NCBI RefSeq assembly: GCF_014696065.1 | Contig: NZ_JACJPL010000013.1 | Coordinates: forward strand, 62,001 to 126,000 | From: Leptolyngbya sp. FACHB-261 | Lineage (GTDB): Bacteria; Cyanobacteriota; Cyanobacteriia; FACHB-261 | DNA: 64,000 nt | Direction: 5' to 3' | Shown: positions 53,591 through 62,482 of the stretch, one piece after another | How positions within the stretch are numbered: position 1 is the first letter of the stretch | Layout: each line of letters starts with the position of its first letter | Notes under the pieces: model-generated | What the model was told of the DNA's origin: nothing | What the model saw: the letters and a program-made list of their open reading frames with translations, nothing else | Database searches by the model: none | Made by a program: the position numbers and the translations under genes

Positions 53591-53881
53591 CTACATCATG
53601 ACAGAAAAATCAAAATCTGGATTGCCAATCATAGGAGTACTAGACATGGCAGTATTCATTGAAATCATTATGCTTGTCTGACATTGATCTATCTCCTTAG
53701 GCACTACAAAATGATAAGTAGCCGAACTGATCTGATTTGCTAGTGTCAGTAGCGGTGCTAACTGCGAGGCGGATGAAATAGGCAACACCCTTTTGACCAG
53801 CAAGGGCAGGCCGATTGTCTTCGTTGTCACCAGCAGATAGAGAAGGCCTTCGTCCGTGTTAGCTAGACTGTTAACTGGCAA
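53591..53881 (-). CDS. Possible small protein overlapping the GMC gene end
   Basis: 96 codons from a TTG that overlaps the GMC stop by 11 bases. VTTKTIGLPLLVKRVLPISS and QLAPLLTLANQISSATYHFV look like folded-protein sequence, but no family is recognised and there is no ribosome site. Translational coupling to the GMC gene is the only support. Confidence 0.25.
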   Translation of the reverse strand: MPVNSLANTDEGLLYLLVTTKTIGLPLLVKRVLPISSASQLAPLLTLANQISSATYHFVVPKEIDQCQTSIMISMNTAMSSTPMIGNPDFDFSVMM

Positions 53882-55427
53882 TTGCTAAAGGTACTTGTTG
53901 TGAAGCGTCACCCGCAGCTTTAATTAAATCGGCTCCTTTTTCGCCGATCATGATGGTGGGTGCGTTCGTATTACCTGTGGTGATCGTCGGCATGATGGAT
54001 GCATCGACAACACGCAACCCTTCAACTCCATAGACCCGCAGTTCAGGGTCTACAACCGCCATCGAGTCAGTGCCCATTTTGCAGGTTCCGACAGGATGCC
54101 ACTCTGTGCCACAACTGTTGCGGATATAAGCTTCAAGGTCTTCATCGCTCTGAATCTCGGCACCCGGAGCGATTTCTGCACCGCGAAATTCATCAAAGAA
54201 GCTGGTATGAAACAATTGACGGATTAACTTAATTGCGAAAACAACTTTTCGCACATCGACTTCACTTTGCAGATAGTTCATCTGTAACATGGGGGCATCT
54301 TTCGGATCGAGCGATCGCAACTTGACACTACCTGTGTTTTGCGGATGGGTTAAAGAGAACGCCCCTGTGAATGCCCAATCAGAGTGGGGATAGCCAGGTG
54401 GTGCGAACAGCTTGGGACCGAAATAAAACCGTAAATCGGGTGCAGGTCCCGAATTCCACTCGGTATGCAAAAATAATCCAGCTTCCGCGATACTACTGGT
54501 GGTTGCAGGGTGTAAATTCTGAGTTGCTTGATATGCCACAGGAATGAGAATGTGGTCTTGGAGGTTTTGACCAACCCCTGGCAAATCAGCGACGACAGAA
54601 AGCCCCATTGCTTGCAAGTAAGCTGCATTGCCAATGCCAGAAAGCATCAACAGTTTGGGTGAATCGAACGCACCCGCACTTAAAATCACTTCCTGATTAA
54701 CTCTGACCTGGTGCAGCGAGCCCTCTTGCAGATATTCCACTCCGACGGTGCGAGTGCCCTCAAACAACAATCGAGTTACTAAGGCCCCAGTTGTTACGGT
54801 CAAATTGGGACGCTGGAGAATGGGCACGAGGAAGGCAGCCGCAGCACTGTGTCGTTTACCATTCTTGACAGTCAACTGATATAATCCTGCCCCTTCCTGT
54901 TGTATACCGTTGAAATCAGGATTGTAGTCATATCCCAATGCCACCGCTGCGTCTGTAAAGCGGTGGGATACGACAGCAGGGGAAATCGGATCAGTCACAC
55001 TTAACTCCCCATCGACCCCGTGAAACTCGGACCCGCCTCGCTGCTGGTGCTCAGATTTCTTAAAATAGGGCAAGACATCCTGGTAACTCCAACCGGGATT
55101 TCCTAATGCTTGCCAGTGGTCATAATCATGACGACTGCCTCGAATGTAAAACATGAAATTAATCGAACTGCTGCCACCCAAGACTTTGCCACGAGAACAA
55201 AAGATATTGCGGTTATTCAGGTAGGGTTCTGGTTCAGAGAAATAGCTCCAATCCACCTCAGTGCCGAGTAGATTGACGCATTCTCCCGGGATTTGAATCT
55301 CTGGTTTCGTATCCGGGTTGCCCGCTTCGAGTAATAACACAGTTGTGTCACTATCTTGTGTCAGACGGTTTGCGACCACGCAGCCTGCCGAACCTGCACC
55401 AACCACAATGTAGTCGTATTGGGGCAT
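53871..55427 (-). CDS. GMC-family FAD oxidoreductase (choline dehydrogenase-like)
   Basis: 518 residues. The N-terminal FAD motif is YIVVGAGSAGCVVANRL (GxGxxG). GMC signature 1 lies in GKVLGGSSSINFMFYIRG (about 80-98) and signature 2 in GAFDSPKLLMLSGIG (about 253-267). The C-terminal catalytic His is in CGTEWHPVGTCKMG, with the second pocket residue in TITTGNTNAPTIMIGEKGA. It oxidises a primary alcohol to an aldehyde with FAD; the best-known relatives are choline and alkyl-alcohol dehydrogenases. A decayed copy of its N-terminus lies at 36487-36669. AGGAGG precedes the start. Confidence 0.88.
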   Translation of the reverse strand: MPQYDYIVVGAGSAGCVVANRLTQDSDTTVLLLEAGNPDTKPEIQIPGECVNLLGTEVDWSYFSEPEPYLNNRNIFCSRGKVLGGSSSINFMFYIRGSRHDYDHWQALGNPGWSYQDVLPYFKKSEHQQRGGSEFHGVDGELSVTDPISPAVVSHRFTDAAVALGYDYNPDFNGIQQEGAGLYQLTVKNGKRHSAAAAFLVPILQRPNLTVTTGALVTRLLFEGTRTVGVEYLQEGSLHQVRVNQEVILSAGAFDSPKLLMLSGIGNAAYLQAMGLSVVADLPGVGQNLQDHILIPVAYQATQNLHPATTSSIAEAGLFLHTEWNSGPAPDLRFYFGPKLFAPPGYPHSDWAFTGAFSLTHPQNTGSVKLRSLDPKDAPMLQMNYLQSEVDVRKVVFAIKLIRQLFHTSFFDEFRGAEIAPGAEIQSDEDLEAYIRNSCGTEWHPVGTCKMGTDSMAVVDPELRVYGVEGLRVVDASIMPTITTGNTNAPTIMIGEKGADLIKAAGDASQQVPLAIAS

Positions 55428-55630
55428 GACATCCTCCTTCTCGGTTGTAATGGATTAATGTCACCAGGAATGAGCGAGAATTAATGGGTTTGAAGAACGC
55501 TCGCTGAAACACTGCTGAGTCATTTGCTCACAATGCCTACAGGGTCTGGTTGAAGTAAAGCACTGTATGCAGAGATCTTATAAGTTCGACAGAGTGATCA
55601 CCAGGCAAAATTAATCAGTTAAGATGTAAC

Positions 55631-56192
55631 TTAAGCAAGTTTGAAGAACAGCAGTTGAATCGCGGTCAGGATAACGCCTAATCAAGCACCAGCAGCCGCC
55701 TGCGTAATTGTGTATCGCCTCAAAATAATTCGCGCTTGGCCCACTAGCAGCAGTAATAGATAGAAGGGAAGAAAAATCGCGCCAAATCGATAAAGTGAGA
55801 GCTACTAGAGAGCAAGCCATGCTTCCTGTATGAATACTGGTTTTCCACCAGTACGAAATGATGGCGACAATCAGTGTTTCTGTGGCGTAACACCACATTA
55901 AGCCCTGTATCAGGTTAGGTGCATGAGCAAACGATAAAGTAAGGAAGCCAGCGAATAATACAATTGCAGCCACAATTAAGGGGAAAGAGCGCTGCTTGCG
56001 ATCAGGAATATCTGGAGAGTTAATCAGCCCGAGACGCATGAAGATGAACAGGCACAAAATGACTAGCCCAGAGGCAAACAGACTGGCAATCCCCGAAAAC
56101 TTGATTTTTTCTGCCAGCTTCAACGGTTGATCTGCCAATACAAGTAGCGAAAAAGTAATTAATGGATTGATAACCGGGTTGAACACAGTCAA
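55631..56192 (-). pseudogene. PAP2-like membrane phosphatase, frameshifted and interrupted
   Basis: The first frame (from 56192) encodes membrane helices up to ISYWWKTSIHTGSMACSLVA LTL. A shift into another frame there restores LYRFGAIFLPFYLLLLLVGQ then ARIILRRYTITQAAAGA, which ends in an in-frame TGA; after it LGVILTAIQLLFFKLA continues to the TAA at 55631-55633. The ARIILRR-x-T-x-x-Q-x-x-A-G pattern is the last catalytic region of PAP2-superfamily membrane proteins. One frameshift and one nonsense codon mean the gene is inactive, unless these are sequencing errors. Confidence 0.7.
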
Positions 56193-56234
56193 AACGACTT
56201 TGCACTGGTTTTGTTCATCATCTTAAGGGAATCG

Positions 56235-56687
56235 CTATGGGTTCGTAGCATCTGCGAAGGGTAGGGCTCCGAGCGGACCCAGAATTTCGTCGCCGATCTC
56301 GGCAGAAATACGTTCAGCTAGCTCCATGTCCGGTGGTTCTGTCTCATCCAGCGTCCCCACCGCTGCAATCAGCCGCGCAAAGGCACTGGGTGCAGCAACG
56401 ACCAAGCCGCGAGCTGGCTGGTTGCCGAGTGCAGCGACAACGTGAGTTGTGCCAATCGGAATCAGGAAGCTTTCACCTTCGCTCAGCACAACTTTGTTCT
56501 CACCTGCCCAGACTGTGAACTCCCCTTCCAGCACATAGAGTTGTTCAGAATAGCGCGTGTGGCGATGAGGAGGGGTTTGTGAGCCAGGTGGGAAGTAGCC
56601 TTCGATCAAATCGTACTTACCTCCAGTCGTGGTGTGATCGGCAACGATGTTGAGGCGAGCGCCAAAAAACCAGAGTGACTGTGTCAT
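56235..56687 (-). CDS. Cupin-domain protein
   Basis: 150 residues. The two cupin boxes are clear: PGSQTPPHRHTRYSEQLYVL EGEF (H42, H44 and E49 as likely metal ligands) and FLIPIGTTHVVAAL (H83). Size and sequence resemble quercetin-dioxygenase-like single-domain cupins. The C-terminal tail (DMELAERISAEIGDEILGPL) is helical. It is cytoplasmic and could be an isomerase, dioxygenase or small-molecule sensor. It is followed downstream on the same strand by the broken PAP2 gene. Confidence 0.8.
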   Translation of the reverse strand: MTQSLWFFGARLNIVADHTTTGGKYDLIEGYFPPGSQTPPHRHTRYSEQLYVLEGEFTVWAGENKVVLSEGESFLIPIGTTHVVAALGNQPARGLVVAAPSAFARLIAAVGTLDETEPPDMELAERISAEIGDEILGPLGALPFADATNP

Positions 56688-57456
56688 TCGATTGTCCTTA
56701 TTGATGAATGATTTGTGTGATGAACTATCAAGCCTCCGCCCTAGAAGGCGTTCATATCAGCAACATCAGAGAGGAAACTCTTATTTCTCGAACCCTCTCA
56801 AAACAGCTGCTCTTGCAATCTCGAAGCCCTCTTCCTGGAAAGCTTCAAAGTGCTCGACCTTCAAGATAGTTACTATGGCCCATCCCTATCCCCTTATGAC
56901 TACCTCTACCGTAGTCTTCAAGATTTACCCAAATTCCACCACTCAAGATGCGCCAGTTAAGCTCTGAGTTAGGTCAATCATCTCAACCCTCGATACAGGC
57001 CACGGGCAGCCTAAGCCAACGCACCGAATGCTTCAGGGGTGATTTTTTGCATTTCACTTCAGTCAATCCTGTTGCTCCTTAGACATTACGTGCCTTCGTC
57101 AACTTCAGAGGCTTAAGTTGAAACTTATCTTCAAGAACTTGCCTGGTCTGAATTAGCCTAACTCCGAAGAATGGGGGTGGCTCGTTTGAAATCAGGTGAA
57201 ATACATCCGCTCCTTCAGGTTTTGCAGCACAACCAAAATTACTACTTATTGCAAAAGTCATTCAGCTAAGGAGCAATCTGATCACACCATTTCCTTGGCT
57301 GTTTGACTCTCGCGTCTGCGCTGCTGCAGATCAAACACTGACCACAGTGCTGAGAGAATATCACCATTCTCTCAGCCCAGAGCAAAAATTAAATTCCTGA
57401 TTTTGCCCTGGGCTGGAATGGCAATCTGATTTTTTGTATAGATAACATCCCTGACT
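56688..57456. other. Intergenic region with gene scraps, a repeat and overlapping hairpins
   Basis: On the minus strand near 56785-56890 the stretch VTILKVEHFEAFQEEGFEIA RAAVLRGFEK then stop reads like a gene end but has no beginning and no recognised family. A copy of the 35665 repeat lies at 57111-57175. GCTGAGAGAA/TTCTCTCAGC (57349-57376) is a perfect 10-bp hairpin; CAGCCCAG-A-GCAAAA/TTTTGC-C-CTGGGCTG (57373-57415) is a second stem that overlaps it, so only one can form at a time. Both lie just before the NTF2-like gene. Confidence 0.45.
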
Positions 57457-57879
57457 ATGAATCCACACTCTCAAACAGAAGTCGCCTCACAAGGAACCAG
57501 CTACCATACCCAATTCGAGATCGCCCGTCACTTCCACGCTGCGCTTGTTGCACGAGACTGGAGCGCGCTGCGGGCCCTCCTGGCTAACGACGCACACTGG
57601 ACATTGCCGGGCGACAACACAATCTCAGGAACTGCCAACGGAGCTGATTCTGTAGTTGAGCGGGCGAGCAAGATTGCAGGCTACAGTCTGAGCTTTGAGC
57701 TACAGCATATTCTCGTTAGCAGAGACAACGTGGCTTTGTCTTTGCACAATACTGCCCAGCAAGGCAATCGCACACTCGACGAGTATCTGGCAACGGTATG
57801 TCAGCTCAAGGGCAACAAAATTGCCGCAATCGAGACTTATCTCTCCGACGTTGAGGGTATGAACGCCTTCTTTATCTGA
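57457..57879 (+). CDS. NTF2/SnoaL-like protein
   Basis: 140 residues. The cone-shaped NTF2 fold is indicated by an opening helix FEIARHFHAALVARDWSALR ALLANDAHWTLPGDN, a loop GTANGADSVVERASKI, and sheets LQHILVSRDNVALSLHNTAQ and ATVCQLKGNKIAAIETYLSD. This is the nuclear-transport-factor-2/SnoaL group of small-molecule-binding proteins or isomerases. Substrate unknown. It is the first gene of the plus-strand accessory region, followed 45 bases later by a decayed hydrolase gene. Confidence 0.8.
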   Translation: MNPHSQTEVASQGTSYHTQFEIARHFHAALVARDWSALRALLANDAHWTLPGDNTISGTANGADSVVERASKIAGYSLSFELQHILVSRDNVALSLHNTAQQGNRTLDEYLATVCQLKGNKIAAIETYLSDVEGMNAFFI

Positions 57880-57924
57880 GCTGGAAGTTTAAAGCAACAA
57901 ACCAATTAACAAAAGAAGACTTTA

Positions 57925-58260
57925 ATGCCTTACGTTACTGTCGGCAAAGAAAACTCTGAAAGCATCGATATTTACTACGAAGATTTTGGAGCAGGTGCTT
58001 CAGCTAAGGGGGCTCTGGACTGTGTCCCAGCCTGACTGACCGACTTTCGCGATGATCTGCCACGCATCAACGTGCCAACCCTAATCCTTCAGGGAGAGGC
58101 CGATCGCATCCTTCCTTATCATTCCACTGGAGCAAGGCTACCCAAGTTGATCAAAGACAGTCACTTTGTAGTGATATCTGGCGGTCCCCACGCAGTCATT
58201 TGGACTTCTGCGGAGCAAGTCAACCCTGCATGGTTGAACTTCCTTAAACAAGGGAATTAA
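57925..58260 (+). pseudogene. Alpha/beta hydrolase with internal deletion and stop codon
   Basis: The ATG at 57925 opens MPYVTVGKENSESIDIYYED, the usual N-terminus of chloroperoxidase-like alpha/beta hydrolases. After about 30 codons the sequence jumps to the C-terminal part: TDFRDDLPRINVPTLILQGE ADRILP and VVISGGPHAVIWT with the catalytic Asp and His. About 190 residues including the nucleophile elbow are missing, and a TGA at 58033-58035 replaces a probable Trp. Both ends are preserved, so the loss was internal. Confidence 0.75.
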
Positions 58261-58407
58261 TCCAATACTTCCGGTTAAAGGGCAAAAGGCAAAAGTGGAA
58301 GAAAGAATTTGGCTTTGGTAGCTTGCCCTTTTCTCCTTAAATAGTTGGAAAGTAGGTAGCATTTCAACGTCTGCCCAAAGTGGATGCGAGTTAGCAGAGC
58401 TATAAAT

Positions 58408-58625
58408 ATGAAACTTATCTCTGTCAACGTAGGGCTTCCGCATGAAGCGGCTTGGAAAGGGAAAAAAGTTAGAACTGGGATTTTCAAAGAGCCAGTCAAC
58501 GAGCGAGTTATACTGCGATTGCTCAATTTGGACGGCAGCGGCAGGCCGATCTGACCGTTCACGGAGGACCAGACAAAGCCGTCTAGGTCTATCCATTCGA
58601 ATATTACGATTACTGGCAAGTTGAT
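58408..58625 (+). pseudogene. MOSC-domain protein, frameshifted remnant
   Basis: ATG 58408 opens MKLISVNVGLPHEAAWKGKK VRTGIFKEPVNERV, the standard start of YiiM-like MOSC proteins. After LDGSG the frame shifts by one to ADLTVHGGPDKAV, then a TAG, then VYPFEYYDYW. The motif HGGPDKAV is diagnostic for MOSC domains. The remaining 100 or more residues, including the molybdenum-cofactor Cys region, are absent. Confidence 0.7.
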
Positions 58626-58649
58626 TTTACAGTTTTCTTCACCGTTCAA

Positions 58650-58948
58650 TCCTCTGGCTCAATCACATTTTTCGGCTTACCCATTTCCGTTTTCGTGCTT
58701 GCCAGGTGAAGCATTATCTCTCGTGTTTACACTATTTAATTTTTGCTCGTTAAATTAGATCTTAACTTGCCGATCTCGCCTGGTGTAAATCAATGGTGTG
58801 TCCTAAGTTTAAGAGGTACACAATTGCATTCCAAACCTAGTTCAGACAACTGCAACTGTCATGCAAGGATTTAAGCAGATAGAAAGCTTTGTTGTTTCAG
58901 TTTTTATCTAAGTTCCAATAAAGTCGAACGTTTGCAGGAACTCTACTC
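58650..58948. other. AT-rich intergenic region
   Basis: About 300 bases upstream of the DUF981 gene. No hairpin or gene is recognised; it probably holds that gene's promoter. Confidence 0.3.
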
Positions 58949-59518
58949 ATGTTTATCGATTACGTTACACTCATGCTGATTAACTTGGCAGCTGGACTCG
59001 TTCTGCTAGCTGCCTATGTATATTTTGGGCTAGGTACTTCAAACCAGAGACGCTGGATTCCAGGTTTTGGTGTGGTCGGCGCGATCGCCTTGGTCACTGG
59101 CCTGCACATGACGTTCACCTGGCCCATTCCCGGTAGTTTCAATATCGCCTTTGGCGAAACAACTGCCCTATTTGGCGTTCTATTTGCAGGAACTTCACTC
59201 ACTTTGGCAATGGGTTGGGAGCTAATAAGTCTGGGCATCTATGGATTCTTTGCCGGACTCGTATCACTTCTCATTGGCTTGCGCTTCATCAATCTGGGGC
59301 TAACACCAATTGCTGTGCCAGCAGGAATTGGGTTCATCTTAGTGGGGTTAGGAGGGGTTTTTGCTGCACTGACGCTCTATCTCAAAGAAAATCGTTTCTT
59401 GCGAATAATTGGAGCCATTGTATTAATTGTGGCAGCACTCATCTTTGGTTTTATTGGATTGGCTTCCTACTGGGTACATCTTGCTAACTTCTCAGCCTGG
59501 CAGCCTATGCCAAAGTAG
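58949..59518 (+). CDS. DUF981 family membrane protein
   Basis: 189 residues with about six membrane helices. The family-type segments are ALVTGLHMTFTWPIPGSFNI AFGETTALFGVLFAGTSL and the final ASYWVHLANFSAW, with conserved His in TGLHMTFTWP and WVHL. DUF981 proteins are small polytopic membrane proteins of unknown function found in bacteria and archaea. The gene is intact, unlike its neighbours on both sides. Confidence 0.75.
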   Translation: MFIDYVTLMLINLAAGLVLLAAYVYFGLGTSNQRRWIPGFGVVGAIALVTGLHMTFTWPIPGSFNIAFGETTALFGVLFAGTSLTLAMGWELISLGIYGFFAGLVSLLIGLRFINLGLTPIAVPAGIGFILVGLGGVFAALTLYLKENRFLRIIGAIVLIVAALIFGFIGLASYWVHLANFSAWQPMPK

Positions 59519-59572
59519 CTGATGCAAAACAACTCTAATGCGCTTTCCTTTCCAACAAGTGTGAGATAAATA

Positions 59573-59662
59573 GTGACGAAGGTTTTAATTGTTTACGCAG
59601 CCGATTACGGCAATACCCAGAAGCTGCTACCTTAGCAGGCAAAGAATTGTTTGCCAAGTAAA
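59573..59662 (+). pseudogene. Flavodoxin-like gene reduced to its two ends
   Basis: GTG 59573 opens VTKVLIVYAADYGNTQKLLP then TAG; VLIVYAxDYGNTQKL is the FMN phosphate loop at the start of flavodoxins. In another frame, ATLAGKELFAK then stop (59627-59662) resembles the final helix of a flavodoxin-like protein. About 120 residues between are missing. The C-terminal match is short and less certain than the N-terminal one. Confidence 0.55.
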
Positions 59663-59751
59663 AAACTCAAGGCTTACGCAATTAAAGCAGCGAGTTCTGC
59701 TGTGAAGTAATCTCAATGCCGAATGAAGGAACGTCAAACGCAGAGGTAAAA

Positions 59752-61140
59752 ATGGATACTCAATACTACGACGATATTATTATTGGCAGCGGTAAAGCAG
59801 GTAAAACTCTAGCACCTGCACTAGCCGCGGACGGACGCAAAACCGCTCTGGTGGAACGCAGCTTAAACATGATCGGTGGCTCGTGCCCTAACATTGCTTG
59901 CATTCCCAGCAAAACAATGGTGGCCAGTGCAGAGGTTGCAAATACTGTGCGAAACAGTGCTGCCTATGGCATCAACACAACACTACCCACGATTGACTTG
60001 GCTGCAGTGATTCAGCGCAAACGATCGGTCGTGCAGTCCCTGCGACCCATCAATCTTAATAACTTGCACACTGCATTGGGGGATGATCTGATCATTGGCA
60101 CCGCTCGCTTTGTGGCACCTAAAACAATTGAAGTGGCAACATCTGAGGGAGTAACTCGCTTACTCACCGCAGAACGGTTTTTTATCAATGCAGGCACGCG
60201 ACCGTTAATTCCACCGGTGCCAGGGCTCGAAGAAGCTGGGTTTCTGACAAGTGAGTCGATTATGGAGAACGAACAGTTGCCTGAGCACCTGATCGTGCTC
60301 GGGAGTGGCTACATTGGGTTGGAGTTTGCCCAGACGTTCCGGCGCTTTGGCTCTCGTGTCACCGTAATTGGACAAAGTGAGCAAATCCTGTCGCAGCAAG
60401 ATCCCGATATTGCCAATGCGGTACAAACGCTACTGGAACGAGACGGCATTGACTTCTTGCTAAAAGCAAAGGTATTGAGAGTTGATCGCTCTGGCAATGA
60501 AATTACCCTACAGATCCAGGTTGCCGAGCGTGACATTAAGCTCCAGGGTTCGCATTTGCTCGTCGCCGTCGGTCGGTCGTCAAACGCTGATTCCTTAAAT
60601 TTAGCCGCTGTGGGTGTGGCGACAGATACTCGCGGATTTATTCAAGTTAACGAGCGCTTGGAGACGAATGTACCGAATATTTGGGCCTTAGGCGATATCA
60701 ACGGCGGGCCGCAATATACCCATGTGTCGCTGGACGATTATCGGATTGTCAAAGCGAATCTGATTGATGGTGGCAACCGCAGCACGCGCAAACGCTTGGT
60801 TCCATCCTGTCTGTTCATCGATCCAGAACTGGCTCAGGTAGGTCTGACCGAAACCGAAGCACGACGACAAGGGTATGCCATCCGTGTGGCGAAGCTAGAT
60901 CCCTCAGACATTATGCGAGCGGTAACAGAGGGTCAAACGGATGGGCTGCTGAAGGTGATCGTGGATACCGAGACAGGTCGTATTCTCGGGTGTTCGCTCT
61001 TGTGCCATGAAGCGGGTGAGGTGATTTCAACGGTGCAGATGGTGATGTTGGCCCAGATGCCCTACACCGTTTTGCGTGACGGAGTTTTGACCCATCCCAC
61101 GATGACTGAAGGGTTAAACGCGCTGTTTTCAAAGTTGTAG
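59752..61140 (+). CDS. Mercuric-reductase/RclA-like flavoprotein disulfide reductase
   Basis: 462 residues from ATG 59752 ([20 protein letters not shown]), which has a GAGG site; an ATG 12 codons upstream is possible. It has FAD-binding GSGKAG, the redox-active pair C45 and C50 in [14 protein letters not shown], an NAD(P)H-binding [15 protein letters not shown], the second FAD motif [16 protein letters not shown], and the C-terminal active-site His-Glu in HPTMTEGLN (H448, E453). The Pro in CPNIAC instead of CVNVGC is the form of RclA-like proteins. No mercury transport gene or N-terminal metal-binding domain is present. It is likely an oxidative-stress reductase. Confidence 0.85.
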   Translation: MDTQYYDDIIIGSGKAGKTLAPALAADGRKTALVERSLNMIGGSCPNIACIPSKTMVASAEVANTVRNSAAYGINTTLPTIDLAAVIQRKRSVVQSLRPINLNNLHTALGDDLIIGTARFVAPKTIEVATSEGVTRLLTAERFFINAGTRPLIPPVPGLEEAGFLTSESIMENEQLPEHLIVLGSGYIGLEFAQTFRRFGSRVTVIGQSEQILSQQDPDIANAVQTLLERDGIDFLLKAKVLRVDRSGNEITLQIQVAERDIKLQGSHLLVAVGRSSNADSLNLAAVGVATDTRGFIQVNERLETNVPNIWALGDINGGPQYTHVSLDDYRIVKANLIDGGNRSTRKRLVPSCLFIDPELAQVGLTETEARRQGYAIRVAKLDPSDIMRAVTEGQTDGLLKVIVDTETGRILGCSLLCHEAGEVISTVQMVMLAQMPYTVLRDGVLTHPTMTEGLNALFSKL

Positions 61141-61166
61141 GCAGCGAGTGCAATATTACTGGATTA

Positions 61167-61412
61167 ATGATCATGAAAAAGCTAGACGGAAAAGTTGCAG
61201 TTGTGACAGGGGCATCCAAAGGAATTGGTACCGAGATCGCTAAACATCTGGCATCCGAAGGAGCATTGGTAGTTGTTAACTATGCTTCGCAAATTCTCTT
61301 GGGACGGATCGGACAACCCCAGGACATTGCCCCTGCGGTTGTCTTCCTCGCATCTTCCGATTCAGCCTGGATCACGGGGGCAACGCTGCCTATCGCAGGT
61401 GGTTTTGCTTAA
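61167..61412 (+). pseudogene. Short-chain dehydrogenase with internal deletion
   Basis: The frame is unbroken but only 81 codons long. It joins the SDR N-terminus [20 protein letters not shown] (cofactor loop TGxxxGIG) through VVVNYAS directly to the C-terminus [20 protein letters not shown] and [12 protein letters not shown]. About 165 residues including the Ser-Tyr-Lys catalytic set are missing. It could be translated but cannot be an active dehydrogenase. Confidence 0.8.
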
Positions 61413-61453
61413 CGTATTTGATCCCATAGACCTGATCTTCAAGGAGTAATCTC

Positions 61454-62344
61454 GTGACTACATTTCGCACCGTTTCGATCGATGGTTTAGATATCTTTTA
61501 TCGCGAAGCGGGCTCGCGCAGTAATCCGACAATTTTGCTGCTGCACGGCTTCCCGACATCCTCTCACATGTTCCGCAATCTGATCCCTGCGTTAGCCGAT
61601 AAATTCCATCTGGTTGCACCCGATTATCCAGGTTATGGCAACAGTTCGATGCCAACCGTGGATGAGTTTGACTACACGTTTGATCATCTGGCTGAGATTA
61701 TGGAGAAATTCATTGCCGCGATCGATCTCCAGAAATATAGCCTTTACGTAATGGATTATGGTGCTCCCATCGGCTATCGGATTGCAGCAAAACACCCAGA
61801 GCGAGTGGAAGCGTTGATTGTCCAAAACGGGAATGCCTACGAGGAAGGACTGCGCGAATTTTGGGACCCGATCAAGGCTTACTGGCAAGAGCGTTCGCCT
61901 GAGAATGCTAGCAAGCTCACTCACCTTGTCACCCTGGAAGCAACCAAGTGGCAATATACCAACGGCGTTAGCGATCTTGAAGCGATTAGCCCGGATACCT
62001 GGACTATGGATCAACTCTTCCTCGACCGCCCCGGAAACGCTGAAATCCAACTGGCGCTGTTGTATAGCTATGGCACGAATCCGCCACTATACCCCCAATG
62101 GCAAGAGTATTTCCGCAAATACCAGCCGCCGACCCTGATTGTTTGGGGTAAGAACGACTATATCTTCCCCGCTGAGGGTGCCTATCCCTACCAGCGCGAT
62201 CTGAAAGATGTTGAGTTCCATTTACTGGATACTGGGCACTTTGCCCTAGAAGAGGACGGGGATGTGATCGCGGATCATATTCGTGGCTTTATGACAACTC
62301 ATGTTATGAAAAAGGGTCTTATGGCAACCTCTAGCCGAAAATAA
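61454..62344 (+). CDS. Haloalkane-dehalogenase/epoxide-hydrolase-like alpha/beta hydrolase, copy 1
   Basis: 296 residues from GTG 61454 with CAAGGAG upstream. It has oxyanion loop [16 protein letters not shown] (about 28-43), a nucleophile elbow VMDYGAPIG with Asp (D101) in place of Ser, a probable acid D235 in WGKNDYIF and the base H262 in DTGHFALEE. An Asp nucleophile is typical of haloalkane dehalogenases and epoxide hydrolases, which form an ester intermediate opened by water. The substrate is unknown. A second, highly similar copy begins at 63595. Confidence 0.82.
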   Translation: MTTFRTVSIDGLDIFYREAGSRSNPTILLLHGFPTSSHMFRNLIPALADKFHLVAPDYPGYGNSSMPTVDEFDYTFDHLAEIMEKFIAAIDLQKYSLYVMDYGAPIGYRIAAKHPERVEALIVQNGNAYEEGLREFWDPIKAYWQERSPENASKLTHLVTLEATKWQYTNGVSDLEAISPDTWTMDQLFLDRPGNAEIQLALLYSYGTNPPLYPQWQEYFRKYQPPTLIVWGKNDYIFPAEGAYPYQRDLKDVEFHLLDTGHFALEEDGDVIADHIRGFMTTHVMKKGLMATSSRK

Positions 62345-62409
62345 TCTTCACTGGAAAGCGATATCGATAGCCGGTGATCATCATTCCACGATCGCTGCCC
62401 ATCAGTTAG

Positions 62410-62437
62410 CACTGTCAAGTTAATTAGCTTGACAGTG
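62410..62437. promoter_or_regulatory. Perfect 10-bp inverted repeat before the esterase gene
   Basis: CACTGTCAAG (62410-62419) and CTTGACAGTG (62428-62437) with an 8-base loop, 66 bases after the hydrolase stop and 46 bases before the esterase ATG. It has no T-tract. An operator is as likely as a transcript-end hairpin. Confidence 0.4.
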
Positions 62438-62482
62438 ACACTTCAACAAATTATTCACCCCCTATAAATTCAGGGAGAACTT

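Noticed and set aside
56785-57261. Small minus-strand genes in the gap upstream of the NTF2-like gene
   Set aside because: One stretch looks like a protein end but has no start; the other includes the dispersed repeat. Neither has a ribosome site or a known family.
59752-61140. Mercury resistance locus
   Set aside because: The flavoprotein resembles mercuric reductase, but there is no merR, merT or merP and no terminal Cys pair, so an RclA-like role is preferred.
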